A stretch of DNA of 23,947 bases from Bacteroidales bacterium (GTDB taxonomy: Bacteria > Bacteroidota > Bacteroidia > Bacteroidales > VadinHA17): positions 1 through 23,947 of the forward strand of contig JAAZAP010000297.1 in assembly GCA_012514255.1 (NCBI GenBank). The letters are read 5' to 3'. The notes beneath the pieces are model-generated. The model searched no databases, had not been told where the DNA came from, and was given only the letters and a program-made list of their open reading frames with translations. Position numbers and translations under genes: made by a program. Shown piece after piece: positions 6,935 through 17,265 of this stretch (its first letter is position 1; every line of letters starts with the position of its first letter).

Positions 6935-8764
6935 ATGATGAAAAGGGAACTCAGAAGTGTGCGTACCATGACCGGCAGGACGATGGCCGGAGCCAGGAGC
7001 CTCTGGCGCGCCAACGGGATGAAGGAGGAACAGTTCGGGAAACCGGTGATAGCAATTGTAAACTCGTTCTCGCAGTTCGTTCCGGGTCATGTGCATTTGC
7101 ATCAGGCAGGACAGTTGATAAAAGAAGAACTGGCCGGGCGGGGCCTCTTTGCTGCCGAGTTCAATACCATAGCCATTGATGACGGAATAGCAATGGGGCA
7201 TGGGGGGATGCTCTATTCACTCCCCTCACGTGACCTGATAGCTGACAGCGTTGAGTATGTATGCAATGCCCATTGCGCTGACGCGATGATATGCATCAGC
7301 AACTGCGACAAGATCACTCCCGGCATGCTTATGGCAGCCATGCGTCTCAATATTCCTGCCATTGTTGTCTCAGGCGGACCCATGGAGGCAGGTGTGGCCG
7401 GGGGCAGGCCTGTAGACCTGATTGATGCAATGGTGGCCTCTGCTGATGACAGAGTCACGGACAATGATCTGCTTGAACTGGAAAGAGCGGCTTGCCCTAC
7501 CTGCGGTTCCTGCTCGGGGATGTTTACCGCCAACTCCATGAACTGCCTGGCAGAAGCACTCGGGATGGCGCTCCCCGGAAACGGTACCGTGCCGGCCACC
7601 CACCGGGTCAGGAATGACCTGTTCAGAAGAGCTGCGCGACTGATAGCAGACATGGCAGAGGGGTACTACCAGGAGGGAGACGATTCCATCCTGCCCCGCT
7701 CGGTAGCCACCAGGAAGGCATTCATGAATGCCATGAGCGTTGACATAGCCATGGGAGGATCAACCAACACCGTTCTCCATCTCCCGGCCATAGCCCACGA
7801 GGCCGGTGTTGACTTTACCATGAGAGACACAGACGGACTCTCACGCCGTGTACCGAATATTTGCAGGGTCTCCCCCTCTTCGTCATATCACATGGAAGAT
7901 ATCAATCGCGCCGGAGGGGTCTTTGCAATCATGGGTGAACTGAGCAGAGACGGATTGCTTGATACAAGTGTGGGGAGAGTGGATTATTCAAACCTTGGGA
8001 ATGCACTGGCAGAGTGGGACATCAACAGTCCCTCCGCACTGCAGGAAGCGCTGGACCTGTTTCTCTGCGCACCCGGAGGCACGGCACGGGCTGAACCATT
8101 CTCCTCTGATGCGAAGTACACCTCGCATGACAGGAACAGGATCAGCGGTGCAATAAGGGACCTCAGCCATCCATACAGCAATGACGGCGGACTGGCCGTC
8201 CTGTACGGCAACCTTGCCCCGGATGGGTGTATTGTAAAGACAGCAGCCATTGACAGCTCAATGCTTAAGTTCAGCGGGCCGGCGGTGGTGTTTGACTCGC
8301 AGGAGGCAGCCGTTGAAGGCATCCTTGGCGGGAGAGTAAAGGAGGGCGATGTGGTGGTGATACGTTACGAAGGTCCCCGCGGCGGCCCGGGAATGCAGGA
8401 GATGCTCTACCCTACCTCTTTCCTTAAGTCAAAGGGACTGGAGCGCCGCTGTGCACTCATAACTGACGGTCGCTTCTCGGGAGGCTCAGCAGGACTGTCG
8501 CTGGGACACGTCTCCCCCGAGGCCGCTGCAGGGGGAACAATAGCCCTGGTACGTGACGGTGACAGGGTGGAGATTGACATCCCTGCCCGCACCATCAGGC
8601 TTGCACTGGACAATTCAATACTTATAAAGCGACGAATGGCCGAGGAGGTCAGGGGTGCTGCAGCATACACTCCAGCTGCCAGGAACCGTGTCATTTCACC
8701 GGTACTCAGGATTTATGCAGCACATGTCAGCTCGGCAGACAGGGGAGCCATTAGAGAATTATAG
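6935..8764 (+). CDS. ilvD: Dihydroxy-acid dehydratase
   Basis: A 609-residue iron-sulfur dehydratase of the IlvD/Edd family. It converts 2,3-dihydroxyisovalerate and 2,3-dihydroxy-3-methylvalerate to the keto acids before valine and isoleucine. Motifs include [14 protein letters not shown], the cluster ligand region [13 protein letters not shown] (Cys124), [18 protein letters not shown] (around 187-203) with the family's second Cys, [16 protein letters not shown], and the C-terminal [14 protein letters not shown] and [21 protein letters not shown]. Length matches the long E. coli-like class, usually [4Fe-4S]. ATG 6935 and ATG 6938 are adjacent; either could start. It is the first structural gene of the operon, 12 bp after the attenuator. 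Confidence 0.97.
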   Translation: MMKRELRSVRTMTGRTMAGARSLWRANGMKEEQFGKPVIAIVNSFSQFVPGHVHLHQAGQLIKEELAGRGLFAAEFNTIAIDDGIAMGHGGMLYSLPSRDLIADSVEYVCNAHCADAMICISNCDKITPGMLMAAMRLNIPAIVVSGGPMEAGVAGGRPVDLIDAMVASADDRVTDNDLLELERAACPTCGSCSGMFTANSMNCLAEALGMALPGNGTVPATHRVRNDLFRRAARLIADMAEGYYQEGDDSILPRSVATRKAFMNAMSVDIAMGGSTNTVLHLPAIAHEAGVDFTMRDTDGLSRRVPNICRVSPSSSYHMEDINRAGGVFAIMGELSRDGLLDTSVGRVDYSNLGNALAEWDINSPSALQEALDLFLCAPGGTARAEPFSSDAKYTSHDRNRISGAIRDLSHPYSNDGGLAVLYGNLAPDGCIVKTAAIDSSMLKFSGPAVVFDSQEAAVEGILGGRVKEGDVVVIRYEGPRGGPGMQEMLYPTSFLKSKGLERRCALITDGRFSGGSAGLSLGHVSPEAAAGGTIALVRDGDRVEIDIPARTIRLALDNSILIKRRMAEEVRGAAAYTPAARNRVISPVLRIYAAHVSSADRGAIREL

Positions 8765-8771
8765 CCATTGC

Positions 8772-10529
8772 ATGATGATGAAAGAGAACACAGATAGTGT
8801 GACAGTAAGCAATAATGTTACAGCCGGGTCAGAGATCACCGGAGCAGAAGCCTTTCTAAGAGCACTCATCGAGGAGGGTGTTGATACAATTTTCGGCTAC
8901 CCCGGCGGCGCAATCATGCCTGTCTATGACAGACTGCTCGATTACAGTGACAGGCTCAGGCATATACTCACAAGACATGAGCAGGGAGCAGCACATGCTG
9001 CACAGGCCTACGCCATGGTGACAGGTAAACCGGGGGTATGCCTTGCCACATCAGGTCCGGGAGCAACAAACCTGGTGACAGGTATTGCCAATGCATTCCT
9101 TGACTCGGTGCCGGTAGTCTTTATCACGGCACAGGTGACATCAGGACTGATAGGTACCGACGCTTTCCAGGAGACGGACATACTCGGTATCTCGATGCCG
9201 GTTACCAAATGGAACGCCCAGGTGAAGAAAGCAGAGGAGATCCCTGACGCCGTGGCACGTGCCTTTTATATCGCCCGCACCGGGCGGCCGGGACCGGTAC
9301 TGATTGACATAGCAAAGGATGCCCAGTTCGGGAGTCTGACCTACAGGTACTCGCGGTGCACCAGCATACGAAGCTATAATCCGGTCAATCCGCTGATCAG
9401 CAGGGATATTGAGTCAGCTGCCGTAATGATCAACCATGCGGAGAGGCCAATGATACTGGCCGGTCACGGAGTCATCATCTCCGGCGCCATGGCGGAGCTC
9501 CGGGCGCTGGCCGAAAAAGCAGCTATCCCCGTGGCAGTTACCCTGCTCGGCTTACCGGCATTCAGCCATGATCACAGGTTGTACGCCGGCATGCTGGGCA
9601 TGCATGGCAACTATGCTCCAAACGTCCTGACCAACAGGGCAGACCTGATCATTGCCGCAGGTATGCGGTTTGATGACAGGGTAACCGGCAACCTGAAGAA
9701 ATATGCTCCCGGCGCACGGGTGATACATATCGACATAGACCGGGCAGAGATAAATAAGAACGTAAGGGCAGACCTGGGCATAAACAGTGATGCACGGGAA
9801 GCCATCACCGCACTGCTTCCCCTGGTAAGGGAAAGAAGCAGGGAGGAGTGGATCAGGGAGTTTCGCATCCTTGACCGGACGGAGCATGAGAAGGTGGTTA
9901 AACCGGAGACTGAGCCGGAAAGCGGTGAGCTGACAATGGGCGAGGTTGTCAGGGCAGTCTCTGAAATGGCAGGCAGTGATACCGTGGTGGTGACCGACGT
10001 GGGGCAACACCAGATGGCCGTGGCTCGCTACTACCGTTTCACCGAGACCAACAGGCTGGTCACCTCGGGAGGAATGGGCACAATGGGCTTCGGTCTCCCG
10101 GCAGCACTGGGGGCAGCAGTGGGTGGCGAAGGGCGGCAGGTGGTGGCCTTCACCGGTGACGGCGGATTACAGATGACGGTGCAGGAGCTGGGTACCATTA
10201 TGCAGTACCGCATCCCCGTGAAGATCGTCCTTCTGAACAACAGCTTCCTCGGGATGGTGCGCCAGTGGCAGGAGATGTTCTTCAACCGCCGGTATGCCTC
10301 AACGGAGATGGTCAACCCCGATTTCGTGATGCTGGCATCAGCCTATGACATCGCTGCACGAAAAATAACCTCGCGCGAAGAGCTGAGAGAGGCCGTGGAA
10401 GAGATGTTCTCCGCCAGTGGTCCCTTCCTGCTGCAGGCAGAGGTGAGCCGTACGGCAAATATCCTCCCGATGATTGAACCGGGAGCCTCAGTATCTGAAG
10501 TAACACTTACTTATAACGAAAAGTCATGA
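8772..10529 (+). CDS. ilvB: Acetolactate synthase, large (catalytic) subunit
   Basis: A ThDP-dependent enzyme of about 585 residues that forms 2-acetolactate or 2-aceto-2-hydroxybutyrate. It has GYPGGAIMPVYDRL, the catalytic Glu70 in HEQGAAHAAQAYA, the FAD/quinone-binding middle domain, and the ThDP/Mg motif from GDGG (462-465) to NN (489-490), then FLGMVRQWQEMFFNRRY. The frame is open further upstream, but a start at 8655 would overlap ilvD by 110 bp and add a tail unlike the family. I therefore chose the first of three tandem ATG codons (8772, 8775, 8778), 7 bp after the ilvD stop. Its TGA overlaps the ilvN ATG. Confidence 0.96.
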   Translation: MMMKENTDSVTVSNNVTAGSEITGAEAFLRALIEEGVDTIFGYPGGAIMPVYDRLLDYSDRLRHILTRHEQGAAHAAQAYAMVTGKPGVCLATSGPGATNLVTGIANAFLDSVPVVFITAQVTSGLIGTDAFQETDILGISMPVTKWNAQVKKAEEIPDAVARAFYIARTGRPGPVLIDIAKDAQFGSLTYRYSRCTSIRSYNPVNPLISRDIESAAVMINHAERPMILAGHGVIISGAMAELRALAEKAAIPVAVTLLGLPAFSHDHRLYAGMLGMHGNYAPNVLTNRADLIIAAGMRFDDRVTGNLKKYAPGARVIHIDIDRAEINKNVRADLGINSDAREAITALLPLVRERSREEWIREFRILDRTEHEKVVKPETEPESGELTMGEVVRAVSEMAGSDTVVVTDVGQHQMAVARYYRFTETNRLVTSGGMGTMGFGLPAALGAAVGGEGRQVVAFTGDGGLQMTVQELGTIMQYRIPVKIVLLNNSFLGMVRQWQEMFFNRRYASTEMVNPDFVMLASAYDIAARKITSREELREAVEEMFSASGPFLLQAEVSRTANILPMIEPGASVSEVTLTYNEKS

Positions 10530-11086
10530 AACAGGAATTTACAATCTCGCTTTTCAGCGAGAGCCACATCGGTATCCTCAGCAGGATCACCCTCATACTG
10601 ACGCGAAGGCAGATAAACATTGAGAGCATCACCGCTTCAGAATCGGCGGTGCCTGGCGTGCAGATGCTGACAATGGTGGTCCGCACCACACCTGAGATGG
10701 TGGAGAAGGTGGCCCGCCAGATAGAAAAACTGGTTGATGTCCTAAAAGTCTTCGTGCATACCTCGTCGGAAATCATATACCAGGAGCTGGCCCTTTACAA
10801 GGTAACCACCCGGGGGCTGATGTCCGGCAGCATGTCAGCCGATATCGTCAGGAAGTACCACGCCAGGATCCTCGAGGTGACTTCCGAATATACGGTGGTG
10901 GAGAAGAGCGGCACCAGGGCGGAGATAAAGGAAATGCTCAAGCTGCTTGAGCCTTGCGGAGTGCTGCAGTTCGTCAGCTCAGGCCGGATAGCTGTCACCC
11001 GGCAGGTGAAGGAGCTGAACAGCTACCTGAAAGAGATGGACGAAGCACTGCGAAACAGGCAGGAAACAGTTGAATTGTACAGTTGA
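10526..11086 (+). CDS. ilvN: Acetolactate synthase, small (regulatory) subunit
   Basis: A 186-residue ACT-domain regulatory subunit that binds IlvB and confers valine feedback. The N-terminal ACT domain (about 3-75) starts EFTISLFSESHIGILSRITL and has the INIESITAS segment of the effector pocket; the C-terminal half (about 80-165) is the ALS_ss_C domain, with LALYKV and VVEKSGTRAEI. It is longer than E. coli IlvN (96) and like IlvH (163) plus a Glu/Arg-rich tail. The ATG overlaps the ilvB stop (ATGA), which favours equimolar, coupled synthesis. The symbol ilvH would also be acceptable. Confidence 0.93.
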   Translation: MKQEFTISLFSESHIGILSRITLILTRRQINIESITASESAVPGVQMLTMVVRTTPEMVEKVARQIEKLVDVLKVFVHTSSEIIYQELALYKVTTRGLMSGSMSADIVRKYHARILEVTSEYTVVEKSGTRAEIKEMLKLLEPCGVLQFVSSGRIAVTRQVKELNSYLKEMDEALRNRQETVELYS

Positions 11087-11116
11087 ACACAAACACTAAT
11101 CTAACAGTAATATATT

Positions 11117-12169
11117 ATGGCACAGATTGATTTCGGAGGTGTAGTTGAGAATGTTGTTACCAGGCAGGAATTCCCGCTTTCAAAGGCCCGGGAGGTACTC
11201 AAAAACGAGGTTGTTGCCGTCATCGGTTACGGCGTCCAGGGGCCGGCACAGGCCATGAACATGCGTGACAACGGCATAAACGTGATAATCGGGCAGGCTC
11301 CCGAGTTTAAAAATGACTGGAACAGGGCTGTAGCCGACGGGTTCGTTCCGGGTGTCACCCTCTTTCCCGTGGAGGAGGCAGCCACCCGCGGCAGCGTCAT
11401 CCAGTACCTGGTATCTGATGCAGCCCAGCGTATCCTGTGGCCGTTCATCAGGCCGCATCTTACCCCTGGCAAGGCGCTCTATTTTTCTCACGGCTTCTCG
11501 GTCACATACAAGGAGCATACCGGGGTAATACCTCCTGAAGATATAGATGTGATCCTCTGTGCTCCCAAGGGATCGGGCACCAGTGTCAGGCGTAACTTCC
11601 TGGCCGGCGCCGGGATCAACTCCAGCTTCTCCGTCTTCCGTGATCATACAGGACGCGCTGAGCAACGCGTCCTGGCTCTTGGAATAGCCATAGGCTCAGG
11701 TTACCTCTTCCCCACCACCTTTGAGAAGGAGGTCTACAGCGACCTCACCGGAGAGAGAGGAGTGCTGATGGGAGCCCTCGAGGGTATCATGGAGGCACAG
11801 TATCAGGTGCTTCGCGAAAACGGCCACTCGCCGTCGGAAGCCTTCAATGAGACGGTGGAGGAGCTGACGCAGAGCCTGATAAGACTTGTCGACGAGAAGG
11901 GCATGGATTGGATGTATGCCAACTGCAGCGCCACAGCCCAGCGCGGAGCACTGGACTGGAAGCCAAGGTTCAGGGAGGCAACACTGCCTGTCTTCAGGGA
12001 GCTGTATGAAAAGGTGAGCTCCGGCGAGGAGTGCGTCAGGGTGCTCACCTCAACAGGATCACCCGGATACCGGGAAGAGCTCAATGCCGAGCTGTCAGAG
12101 ATGGGGTCATCGGAACTATGGCGGGCAGGCGCAGCGGTAAGAACACTGAGACCGGCAGAAAAGAAATAA
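11117..12169 (+). CDS. ilvC: Ketol-acid reductoisomerase
   Basis: A 350-residue enzyme converting acetolactate or acetohydroxybutyrate to the dihydroxy acids by Mg-dependent alkyl migration and NAD(P)H reduction. The Rossmann loop is [18 protein letters not shown] (near 37-54). The metal/catalytic region [20 protein letters not shown] holds the conserved Asp and Glu, and [20 protein letters not shown] and [12 protein letters not shown] follow in the knotted C-terminal domain. Val and Pro in the Rossmann loop, where many IlvC have Ser and His, and the slightly greater length agree with the Bacteroidota branch. The cofactor (NADH or NADPH) cannot be decided by eye. The gene lies 30 bp after ilvN. 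Confidence 0.95.
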   Translation: MAQIDFGGVVENVVTRQEFPLSKAREVLKNEVVAVIGYGVQGPAQAMNMRDNGINVIIGQAPEFKNDWNRAVADGFVPGVTLFPVEEAATRGSVIQYLVSDAAQRILWPFIRPHLTPGKALYFSHGFSVTYKEHTGVIPPEDIDVILCAPKGSGTSVRRNFLAGAGINSSFSVFRDHTGRAEQRVLALGIAIGSGYLFPTTFEKEVYSDLTGERGVLMGALEGIMEAQYQVLRENGHSPSEAFNETVEELTQSLIRLVDEKGMDWMYANCSATAQRGALDWKPRFREATLPVFRELYEKVSSGEECVRVLTSTGSPGYREELNAELSEMGSSELWRAGAAVRTLRPAEKK

Positions 12170-12185
12170 CCTCATAAGAGAAATC

Positions 12186-13703
12186 ATGGAGAAGAACAGG
12201 GTAATAATCTTTGATACCACCCTCCGCGACGGCGAACAGGTGCCGGGGTGCCAGCTCAATACGGTGGAAAAGATCGAGGTGGCAAAGGCCCTGGAGGCCC
12301 TCGGCGTGGATGTCATCGAAGCAGGATTCCCGGTATCGAGCCCGGGCGATTTCCAGTCGGTGGTTGAGATATCAAAGGCAGTCAGGGAACCGGTCATCTG
12401 CGCTCTCACCAGGGCGGTAAAGAAGGATATTGAGGTGGCGGCAGAAGCACTTCAATATGCTGCCAGAAAGAGGATCCATACAGGCATAGGCACCTCGCCA
12501 TGGCATATTGAGTACAAGATCAGAACCACACCCGAAGAGATCATCAGAAGAGCCGTGGATGCCGTTAAATATGCCAGGACTTTTGTTGACGATGTGGAGT
12601 TTTATGCCGAGGATGCCGGCAGGAGCGACAATGAGTACCTGGCCAGGGTGACGGAGGCGGTGATCGCCGCTGGAGCCACCGTGGTCAACATACCTGATAC
12701 AACCGGGTACTGCCTCCCTGAGGAGTACGGCATGAAGATCAGGTATCTCATGGAGAATGTACCCAACATTGACCGTGCAATCATCTCTACCCACTGCCAC
12801 AATGACCTGGGGATGGCCACCGCCAACACCATGATGGGCATCATCAACGGTGCCCGGCAGGTAGAGGTGACAATCAACGGCATAGGCGAGAGGGCAGGAA
12901 ACACCTCACTGGAGGAGGTGGCCATGATCATCAGAAGCCACCACCATCTTAACCTGTCTACCGGCATCAGGCCAAAGCTTATCTTCAGCACCAGCCGGCT
13001 CGTATCCACCCTGATGAGCATGCCGGTGCAGGCCAACAAAGCCATCGTGGGCCGTAATGCCTTCGCCCACTCCTCAGGCATACACCAGGACGGTGTACTG
13101 AAGAAACGGGAAAACTACGAGATCATTGATCCTCAGGAGGTGGGTGTCAGGGAGTCGTCTATCATTCTGACGGCCCGCAGCGGAAGGGCAGCACTGAACC
13201 ACAGGCTTGAAGCCCTCGGCATTGAGCTCGGGAAGGATGAACTGGATGAGATATACCACCGCTTCCTGATCCTGGCAGACAAGAAGAAGGAGATCAATGA
13301 TGAAGATATCCGGATATTGTCAGGTGAGGTCTTCCGGGGAGAGAAACGGCTTAAGCTCGAGTCGCTTCAGGTCCTCTGCGGAAACTCAGTGATGCCGGTA
13401 GCCACTGTGGGCGTAAGGATAAACGGGGAGGTACATACCTCAACCGCTCCCGGCAACGGACCCATTGATGCCGCCATCACTGCCGTCAAACACCTGATAC
13501 ATGAAAATGTCCACCTGGAGGAATTCCTCATCCAGGCCATCACCAGGGGCAGCGACGATATCGGCAAAGTACATATACAGGTGGAACATGAGGGGAGGAT
13601 CTACTACGGGTTCTCCGCAAACACTGACATAGTAACTGCCTCGGTAGAGGCGTTCATCGATGCAATTTCAAAGATAGACAATGAGCGGAAAGACTCTCTT
13701 TGA
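12186..13703 (+). CDS. leuA: 2-isopropylmalate synthase
   Basis: A 505-residue DRE-TIM metallolyase that condenses 2-ketoisovalerate with acetyl-CoA, the first committed step of leucine synthesis. It has [12 protein letters not shown] (Arg14, Asp15), the metal-binding HCHND at 203-207, the second signature [15 protein letters not shown], and [14 protein letters not shown]. The C-terminal 120 residues form a LeuA dimer domain ([17 protein letters not shown], then [15 protein letters not shown]), the usual leucine feedback site. [12 protein letters not shown] matches true LeuA rather than citramalate synthase. It starts 16 bp after ilvC, and leuC begins 23 bp before its stop. Confidence 0.93.
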   Translation: MEKNRVIIFDTTLRDGEQVPGCQLNTVEKIEVAKALEALGVDVIEAGFPVSSPGDFQSVVEISKAVREPVICALTRAVKKDIEVAAEALQYAARKRIHTGIGTSPWHIEYKIRTTPEEIIRRAVDAVKYARTFVDDVEFYAEDAGRSDNEYLARVTEAVIAAGATVVNIPDTTGYCLPEEYGMKIRYLMENVPNIDRAIISTHCHNDLGMATANTMMGIINGARQVEVTINGIGERAGNTSLEEVAMIIRSHHHLNLSTGIRPKLIFSTSRLVSTLMSMPVQANKAIVGRNAFAHSSGIHQDGVLKKRENYEIIDPQEVGVRESSIILTARSGRAALNHRLEALGIELGKDELDEIYHRFLILADKKKEINDEDIRILSGEVFRGEKRLKLESLQVLCGNSVMPVATVGVRINGEVHTSTAPGNGPIDAAITAVKHLIHENVHLEEFLIQAITRGSDDIGKVHIQVEHEGRIYYGFSANTDIVTASVEAFIDAISKIDNERKDSL

Positions 13704-15090
13704 CAAGATCTGGGATGCACATATTGTCAGGTCTGTGCCTGACGGTCCCGATGTACTTTTCATTGACCGTCACTATATCCACGAGGTGACCAGCCCGCAG
13801 GCCTTTACCGGCCTGCACCGACGGGGGCTCAATGTCTTCAGGCCGGACCGTACCACAGCCACTGCCGATCATAATATCCCCACCACCGGCCAGCACCTGC
13901 CTATAGCTGATCCCGTTGCGCGTGCCCAGGTGGATGCCCTGACTGAGAATTGCCGCAATACGGGTATCACCTGTTTCGGTATCGGCGATCCGCGTAACGG
14001 CATAGTCCACGTCACCGGCCCCGAACAGGGTTACACCCTGCCGGGGATGACAATAGTGTGTGGCGACAGTCATACATCAACGCATGGGGCTTTTGGCACC
14101 ATCGCCTTCGGTATAGGCACCAGCGAGGTGGAGATGGTGCTGGCCACACAATGCCTCCTGCAGACCCGGCCGCTGAAGATGAGAATTAATGTTGAGAGAT
14201 CACTCCCTGAGGGTGTAACCTCAAAAGATTTGATTCTTAACATCATAGCCTCACTCACAACAGGCGGGGCAACAGGATTTTTTGTCGAATACGCCGGTAA
14301 TGCAATAAGTAATCTGAGCATGGAGTCCCGGATGACCGTCTGCAACATGAGTATTGAGATGGGTGCCCGTGGCGGGCTGATAGCCCCTGATGAGATCACT
14401 TTCAGCTGGCTCTCACAGATACCCGCACTTTCTGACAACCCTGTCTTTGAACGCCTTGTGGATAACTGGCACTTGCTCAGAAGCGACAATGATGCACGGT
14501 TTGACATAGAGGTGTCCTTTGATGCACGGAAGGTTCCTCCCATGATCACTTATGGCACCAATCCAGGTATGGGAATGGCAATTGACGGAGTCATCCCCTC
14601 GCCCGGCGAAGCAGGACCGTCAGCCAACGGCTCCTATCTTAAATCACTCGAATACATGGGATTCAAACCCGGGATGAAGCTGCTGGGGCACCCTGTTGAT
14701 TATGTCTTCCTGGGCAGCTGTACCAACGGCCGCATTGAAGACCTCAGGCTCTTCGCCGCCGCCGTGGCCGGCAGGAAGAAAGCTGCCGGCGTCACCGCGC
14801 TGATCGTCCCCGGGTCACAGCAGGTGGCACGCCAGGCCGAACGTGAGGGACTGGCCTGCACACTGCGCCGGGCCGGATTTGAGGTGAGGCAGCCGGGCTG
14901 CTCCTCATGTCTTGCAATGAATGATGACAAGATACCCCCGGGCAAGTATGCGGTCTCCACCTCAAACCGCAACTTCGAGGGGAGACAGGGGCCCGGCGCA
15001 AGAACGCTCCTGGCAGGACCCCTGACGGCCGCGGCGGCGGCACTGACAGGAAGGATTGCTGATCCGAGGGAGATGAATCTCAGATGGTGA
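13681..15090 (+). CDS. leuC: Isopropylmalate isomerase, large subunit
   Basis: A 469-residue aconitase-superfamily subunit; with LeuD it interconverts 2- and 3-isopropylmalate. The three [4Fe-4S] ligands are visible: Cys347 in [11 protein letters not shown], and Cys407 and Cys410 in GCSSCLAMN. Other landmarks are [35 protein letters not shown] and the C-terminal [21 protein letters not shown] at 13681 overlaps the end of leuA by 23 bp, suggesting translational coupling. In this operon the LeuCD pair probably also isomerises citramalate made by CimA. Confidence 0.96.
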   Translation: MSGKTLFDKIWDAHIVRSVPDGPDVLFIDRHYIHEVTSPQAFTGLHRRGLNVFRPDRTTATADHNIPTTGQHLPIADPVARAQVDALTENCRNTGITCFGIGDPRNGIVHVTGPEQGYTLPGMTIVCGDSHTSTHGAFGTIAFGIGTSEVEMVLATQCLLQTRPLKMRINVERSLPEGVTSKDLILNIIASLTTGGATGFFVEYAGNAISNLSMESRMTVCNMSIEMGARGGLIAPDEITFSWLSQIPALSDNPVFERLVDNWHLLRSDNDARFDIEVSFDARKVPPMITYGTNPGMGMAIDGVIPSPGEAGPSANGSYLKSLEYMGFKPGMKLLGHPVDYVFLGSCTNGRIEDLRLFAAAVAGRKKAAGVTALIVPGSQQVARQAEREGLACTLRRAGFEVRQPGCSSCLAMNDDKIPPGKYAVSTSNRNFEGRQGPGARTLLAGPLTAAAAALTGRIADPREMNLRW

Positions 15091-15109
15091 ACTAAGAATA
15101 ATCTGTTAG

Positions 15110-15706
15110 ATGAAAAGAGAAAAATTCACAATACTGGAATCAACATGCGTCCCCCTGCCGTTGGGAAATATTGACACTGACCAGATCATCCCGGCGCGCT
15201 TCCTGACATCCACGGAGAGGGAGGGATTCGGGGAGAAGCTGTTCTGCGACTGGAGGTATGACAGTAACGGCACTCCCGTGCCCGGGTTCGTGCTCAACAG
15301 ACCGGAATACAGGGGAAAGATACTCATCACCGGCAGCAACTTCGGCTGCGGTTCAAGCAGGGAGCACGCCGTATGGGCAATTACCGGCTATGGCTTCAGG
15401 GCTGTGGTATCTGACTCCTTCGCTGACATCTTCATGAATAACGCTCTCAACAACGGTCTTCTGCCCGTGGTCATTCCCTCAGACCTGCTGGCCCGGCTGA
15501 CAGCGCTGGTTACGGAAAAACCTGGCACAAAAATCAGCATTGACCTGGAGAACCAGCTTCTCTTTGTCCCCGGCACCGGACTGCAGTCGGGCTTCCCGGT
15601 GAACGCATTCATGAAAGAGTGCCTCATGAAAGGAGTTGACAGCATTGATTACCTCCTGGCAATGAAAGAGGAGATAGCAGCATATGAAAGAACCCGCAAA
15701 GGATGA
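15110..15706 (+). CDS. leuD: Isopropylmalate isomerase, small subunit
   Basis: A 198-residue swivel domain of the isomerase. It has the NIDTDQIIPARFL segment, the substrate-specificity loop NFGCGSSREHAVWAI, and SDSFADIFMNNALNNGLLP, all typical of bacterial LeuD of normal length. It starts 19 bp after leuC and its TGA overlaps the ATG of cimA by four bases (ATGA). Confidence 0.95.
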   Translation: MKREKFTILESTCVPLPLGNIDTDQIIPARFLTSTEREGFGEKLFCDWRYDSNGTPVPGFVLNRPEYRGKILITGSNFGCGSSREHAVWAITGYGFRAVVSDSFADIFMNNALNNGLLPVVIPSDLLARLTALVTEKPGTKISIDLENQLLFVPGTGLQSGFPVNAFMKECLMKGVDSIDYLLAMKEEIAAYERTRKG

Positions 15707-17265
15707 GAGTGGAGATTCTTGATACAACCCTCAGGGACGGTGAACAGACCCAGGGTGTCTCCTACTCCCCGAACGAGAAACTGCAGATAGCCGTCATGCT
15801 CCTCAGGGACCTTAAGGTTGACCGGATAGAGGTGGCTTCCGCCCGGGTCTCCCCGGGAGAACAGGAGGCAGTGCGCCTGATAACCTCATGGGCTGGACAG
15901 AACGGTCTTGCTGACAGGGTGGAAGTGCTGGGATTCGTTGACGGTTCAGCCTCAGTTGACTGGATCAGGTATGCGGGAGGAGAAGTTATCAACCTGCTCT
16001 GCAAGGGATCACTGCGGCACCTGGAGAAACAACTGAGAAAATCGCCGGAGGAACATATCAGGGACATCCTGAATATATGCTCCATGACAGAGAGCTGCGG
16101 CATGCAGGTCAATATCTACCTTGAAGACTGGTCTAACGGCATGCTCTCATCACCGGGGTATGTCTTTCGGATGGTTGACGCGCTGGCGGGAAGCTGCATA
16201 AAGAGGATAATGCTCCCAGACACCCTCGGCATACTGAATCCTGACCAGGTTTTCCACTTCTGCAGCCGGATGACCTCACGTTACCCGGGGGTACGGTTCG
16301 ACTTCCATCCGCATAATGATTATGACCTGGCCGTTGCAAATACCTTTTCAGCAGTGAAGGCCGGGATACAGGGTGTGCATACCACTGTCAACGGCCTTGG
16401 CGAGAGGGCGGGCAACGCTCCTCTCTCAAGCGTTATTGCCCTGCTCAGGGATCACCTTGGAGCAGAAACGGGAGCAGATGAATATGAGATCACCAGTGTC
16501 AGTCGCATGGTGGAAAAATTCAGCGGAATAAGGATCCCCGTCAATAAACCTGTCATCGGTGCCAATGTCTTTACCCAGACCTCCGGTGTGCATGCTGACG
16601 GCGACAGTAAGGCCGGACTCTATTGCAGCACCCTGCGGCCGGAGAGATTCGGCAGGAAGAGAGAATACGCCCTCGGCAAACAGTCGGGCAAAGCCACCAT
16701 TCGCAAGAACCTCGAGGAGTTCGGGCTGGAGCTGAGCCCTGAGTCGGTTGACAGGGTGACCGAGAGGGTGATAGAGCTGGGTGACAAGAAGGAGAGAGTG
16801 ACCCGCGAAGACCTGCCCTTCATTATCGCTGACGTACTGGGAGATGACCGGTCGGCTTACAGGATCTTTATCCGTAACTACTCTCTCAATCTCACCTGCG
16901 GGCTGAAGCCATCAGCCAGCGTGCAGGTGGAGATAGACGGCATCCTGCATCAGGAGACAGCCGCAGGCGACGGGCAGTATGATGCTTTCATGAAAGCCTT
17001 AAGAAAAATATATGAGTCGCTCGGCAACGCACTACCCATTCTGACTGACTACGAGGTGTCAATACCCCCGGGAGGTAGCACCGATGCACTGGTAGAGACG
17101 GTCATCAGATGGAGCTATAACGGGAAGGAGTTCAGGACAAGGGGCCTTGATGCCGACCAGACCGAATCAGCCATCAAGGCCACTGAAAAGATGCTTAACA
17201 TAATTTACAGCAACGAAACAAACCATAAACACAATAACCTTATAGCAATAACAGATGAATTATAA
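15703..17265 (+). CDS. cimA: (R)-citramalate synthase, Leptospira type
   Basis: A 520-residue LeuA-family enzyme. The core has [14 protein letters not shown] (Arg11, Asp12), HPHND at 202-206, NGLGERAGNAPL and QTSGVHADGD. Several segments match what I recall of the structurally studied Leptospira interrogans CimA rather than LeuA: DRIEVASARVSPGE, KGSLRHLEKQLRKSPEEH, INIYLEDWSNG-like NIYLEDWSNG (Tyr139) and ERFGRKREYALGK. Leu104 and Tyr139 lie where hydrophobic pyruvate-pocket residues are expected. The C-terminal domain (from about 390; GDGQYDAFMKALRKI, IPPGGSTDALVET) is the allosteric domain, in CimA an isoleucine sensor. The predicted reaction, pyruvate plus acetyl-CoA to citramalate, starts isoleucine synthesis without threonine. 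A second isopropylmalate or homocitrate synthase is less likely. Confidence 0.85.
   Translation: MRVEILDTTLRDGEQTQGVSYSPNEKLQIAVMLLRDLKVDRIEVASARVSPGEQEAVRLITSWAGQNGLADRVEVLGFVDGSASVDWIRYAGGEVINLLCKGSLRHLEKQLRKSPEEHIRDILNICSMTESCGMQVNIYLEDWSNGMLSSPGYVFRMVDALAGSCIKRIMLPDTLGILNPDQVFHFCSRMTSRYPGVRFDFHPHNDYDLAVANTFSAVKAGIQGVHTTVNGLGERAGNAPLSSVIALLRDHLGAETGADEYEITSVSRMVEKFSGIRIPVNKPVIGANVFTQTSGVHADGDSKAGLYCSTLRPERFGRKREYALGKQSGKATIRKNLEEFGLELSPESVDRVTERVIELGDKKERVTREDLPFIIADVLGDDRSAYRIFIRNYSLNLTCGLKPSASVQVEIDGILHQETAAGDGQYDAFMKALRKIYESLGNALPILTDYEVSIPPGGSTDALVETVIRWSYNGKEFRTRGLDADQTESAIKATEKMLNIIYSNETNHKHNNLIAITDEL

Noticed and set aside
8655..8771. Upstream start for ilvB, giving 39 extra residues
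   Set aside because: It would overlap ilvD by 110 bp, and the extra residues do not resemble acetolactate synthase N-termini. Three in-frame ATG codons begin 7 bp after the ilvD stop.
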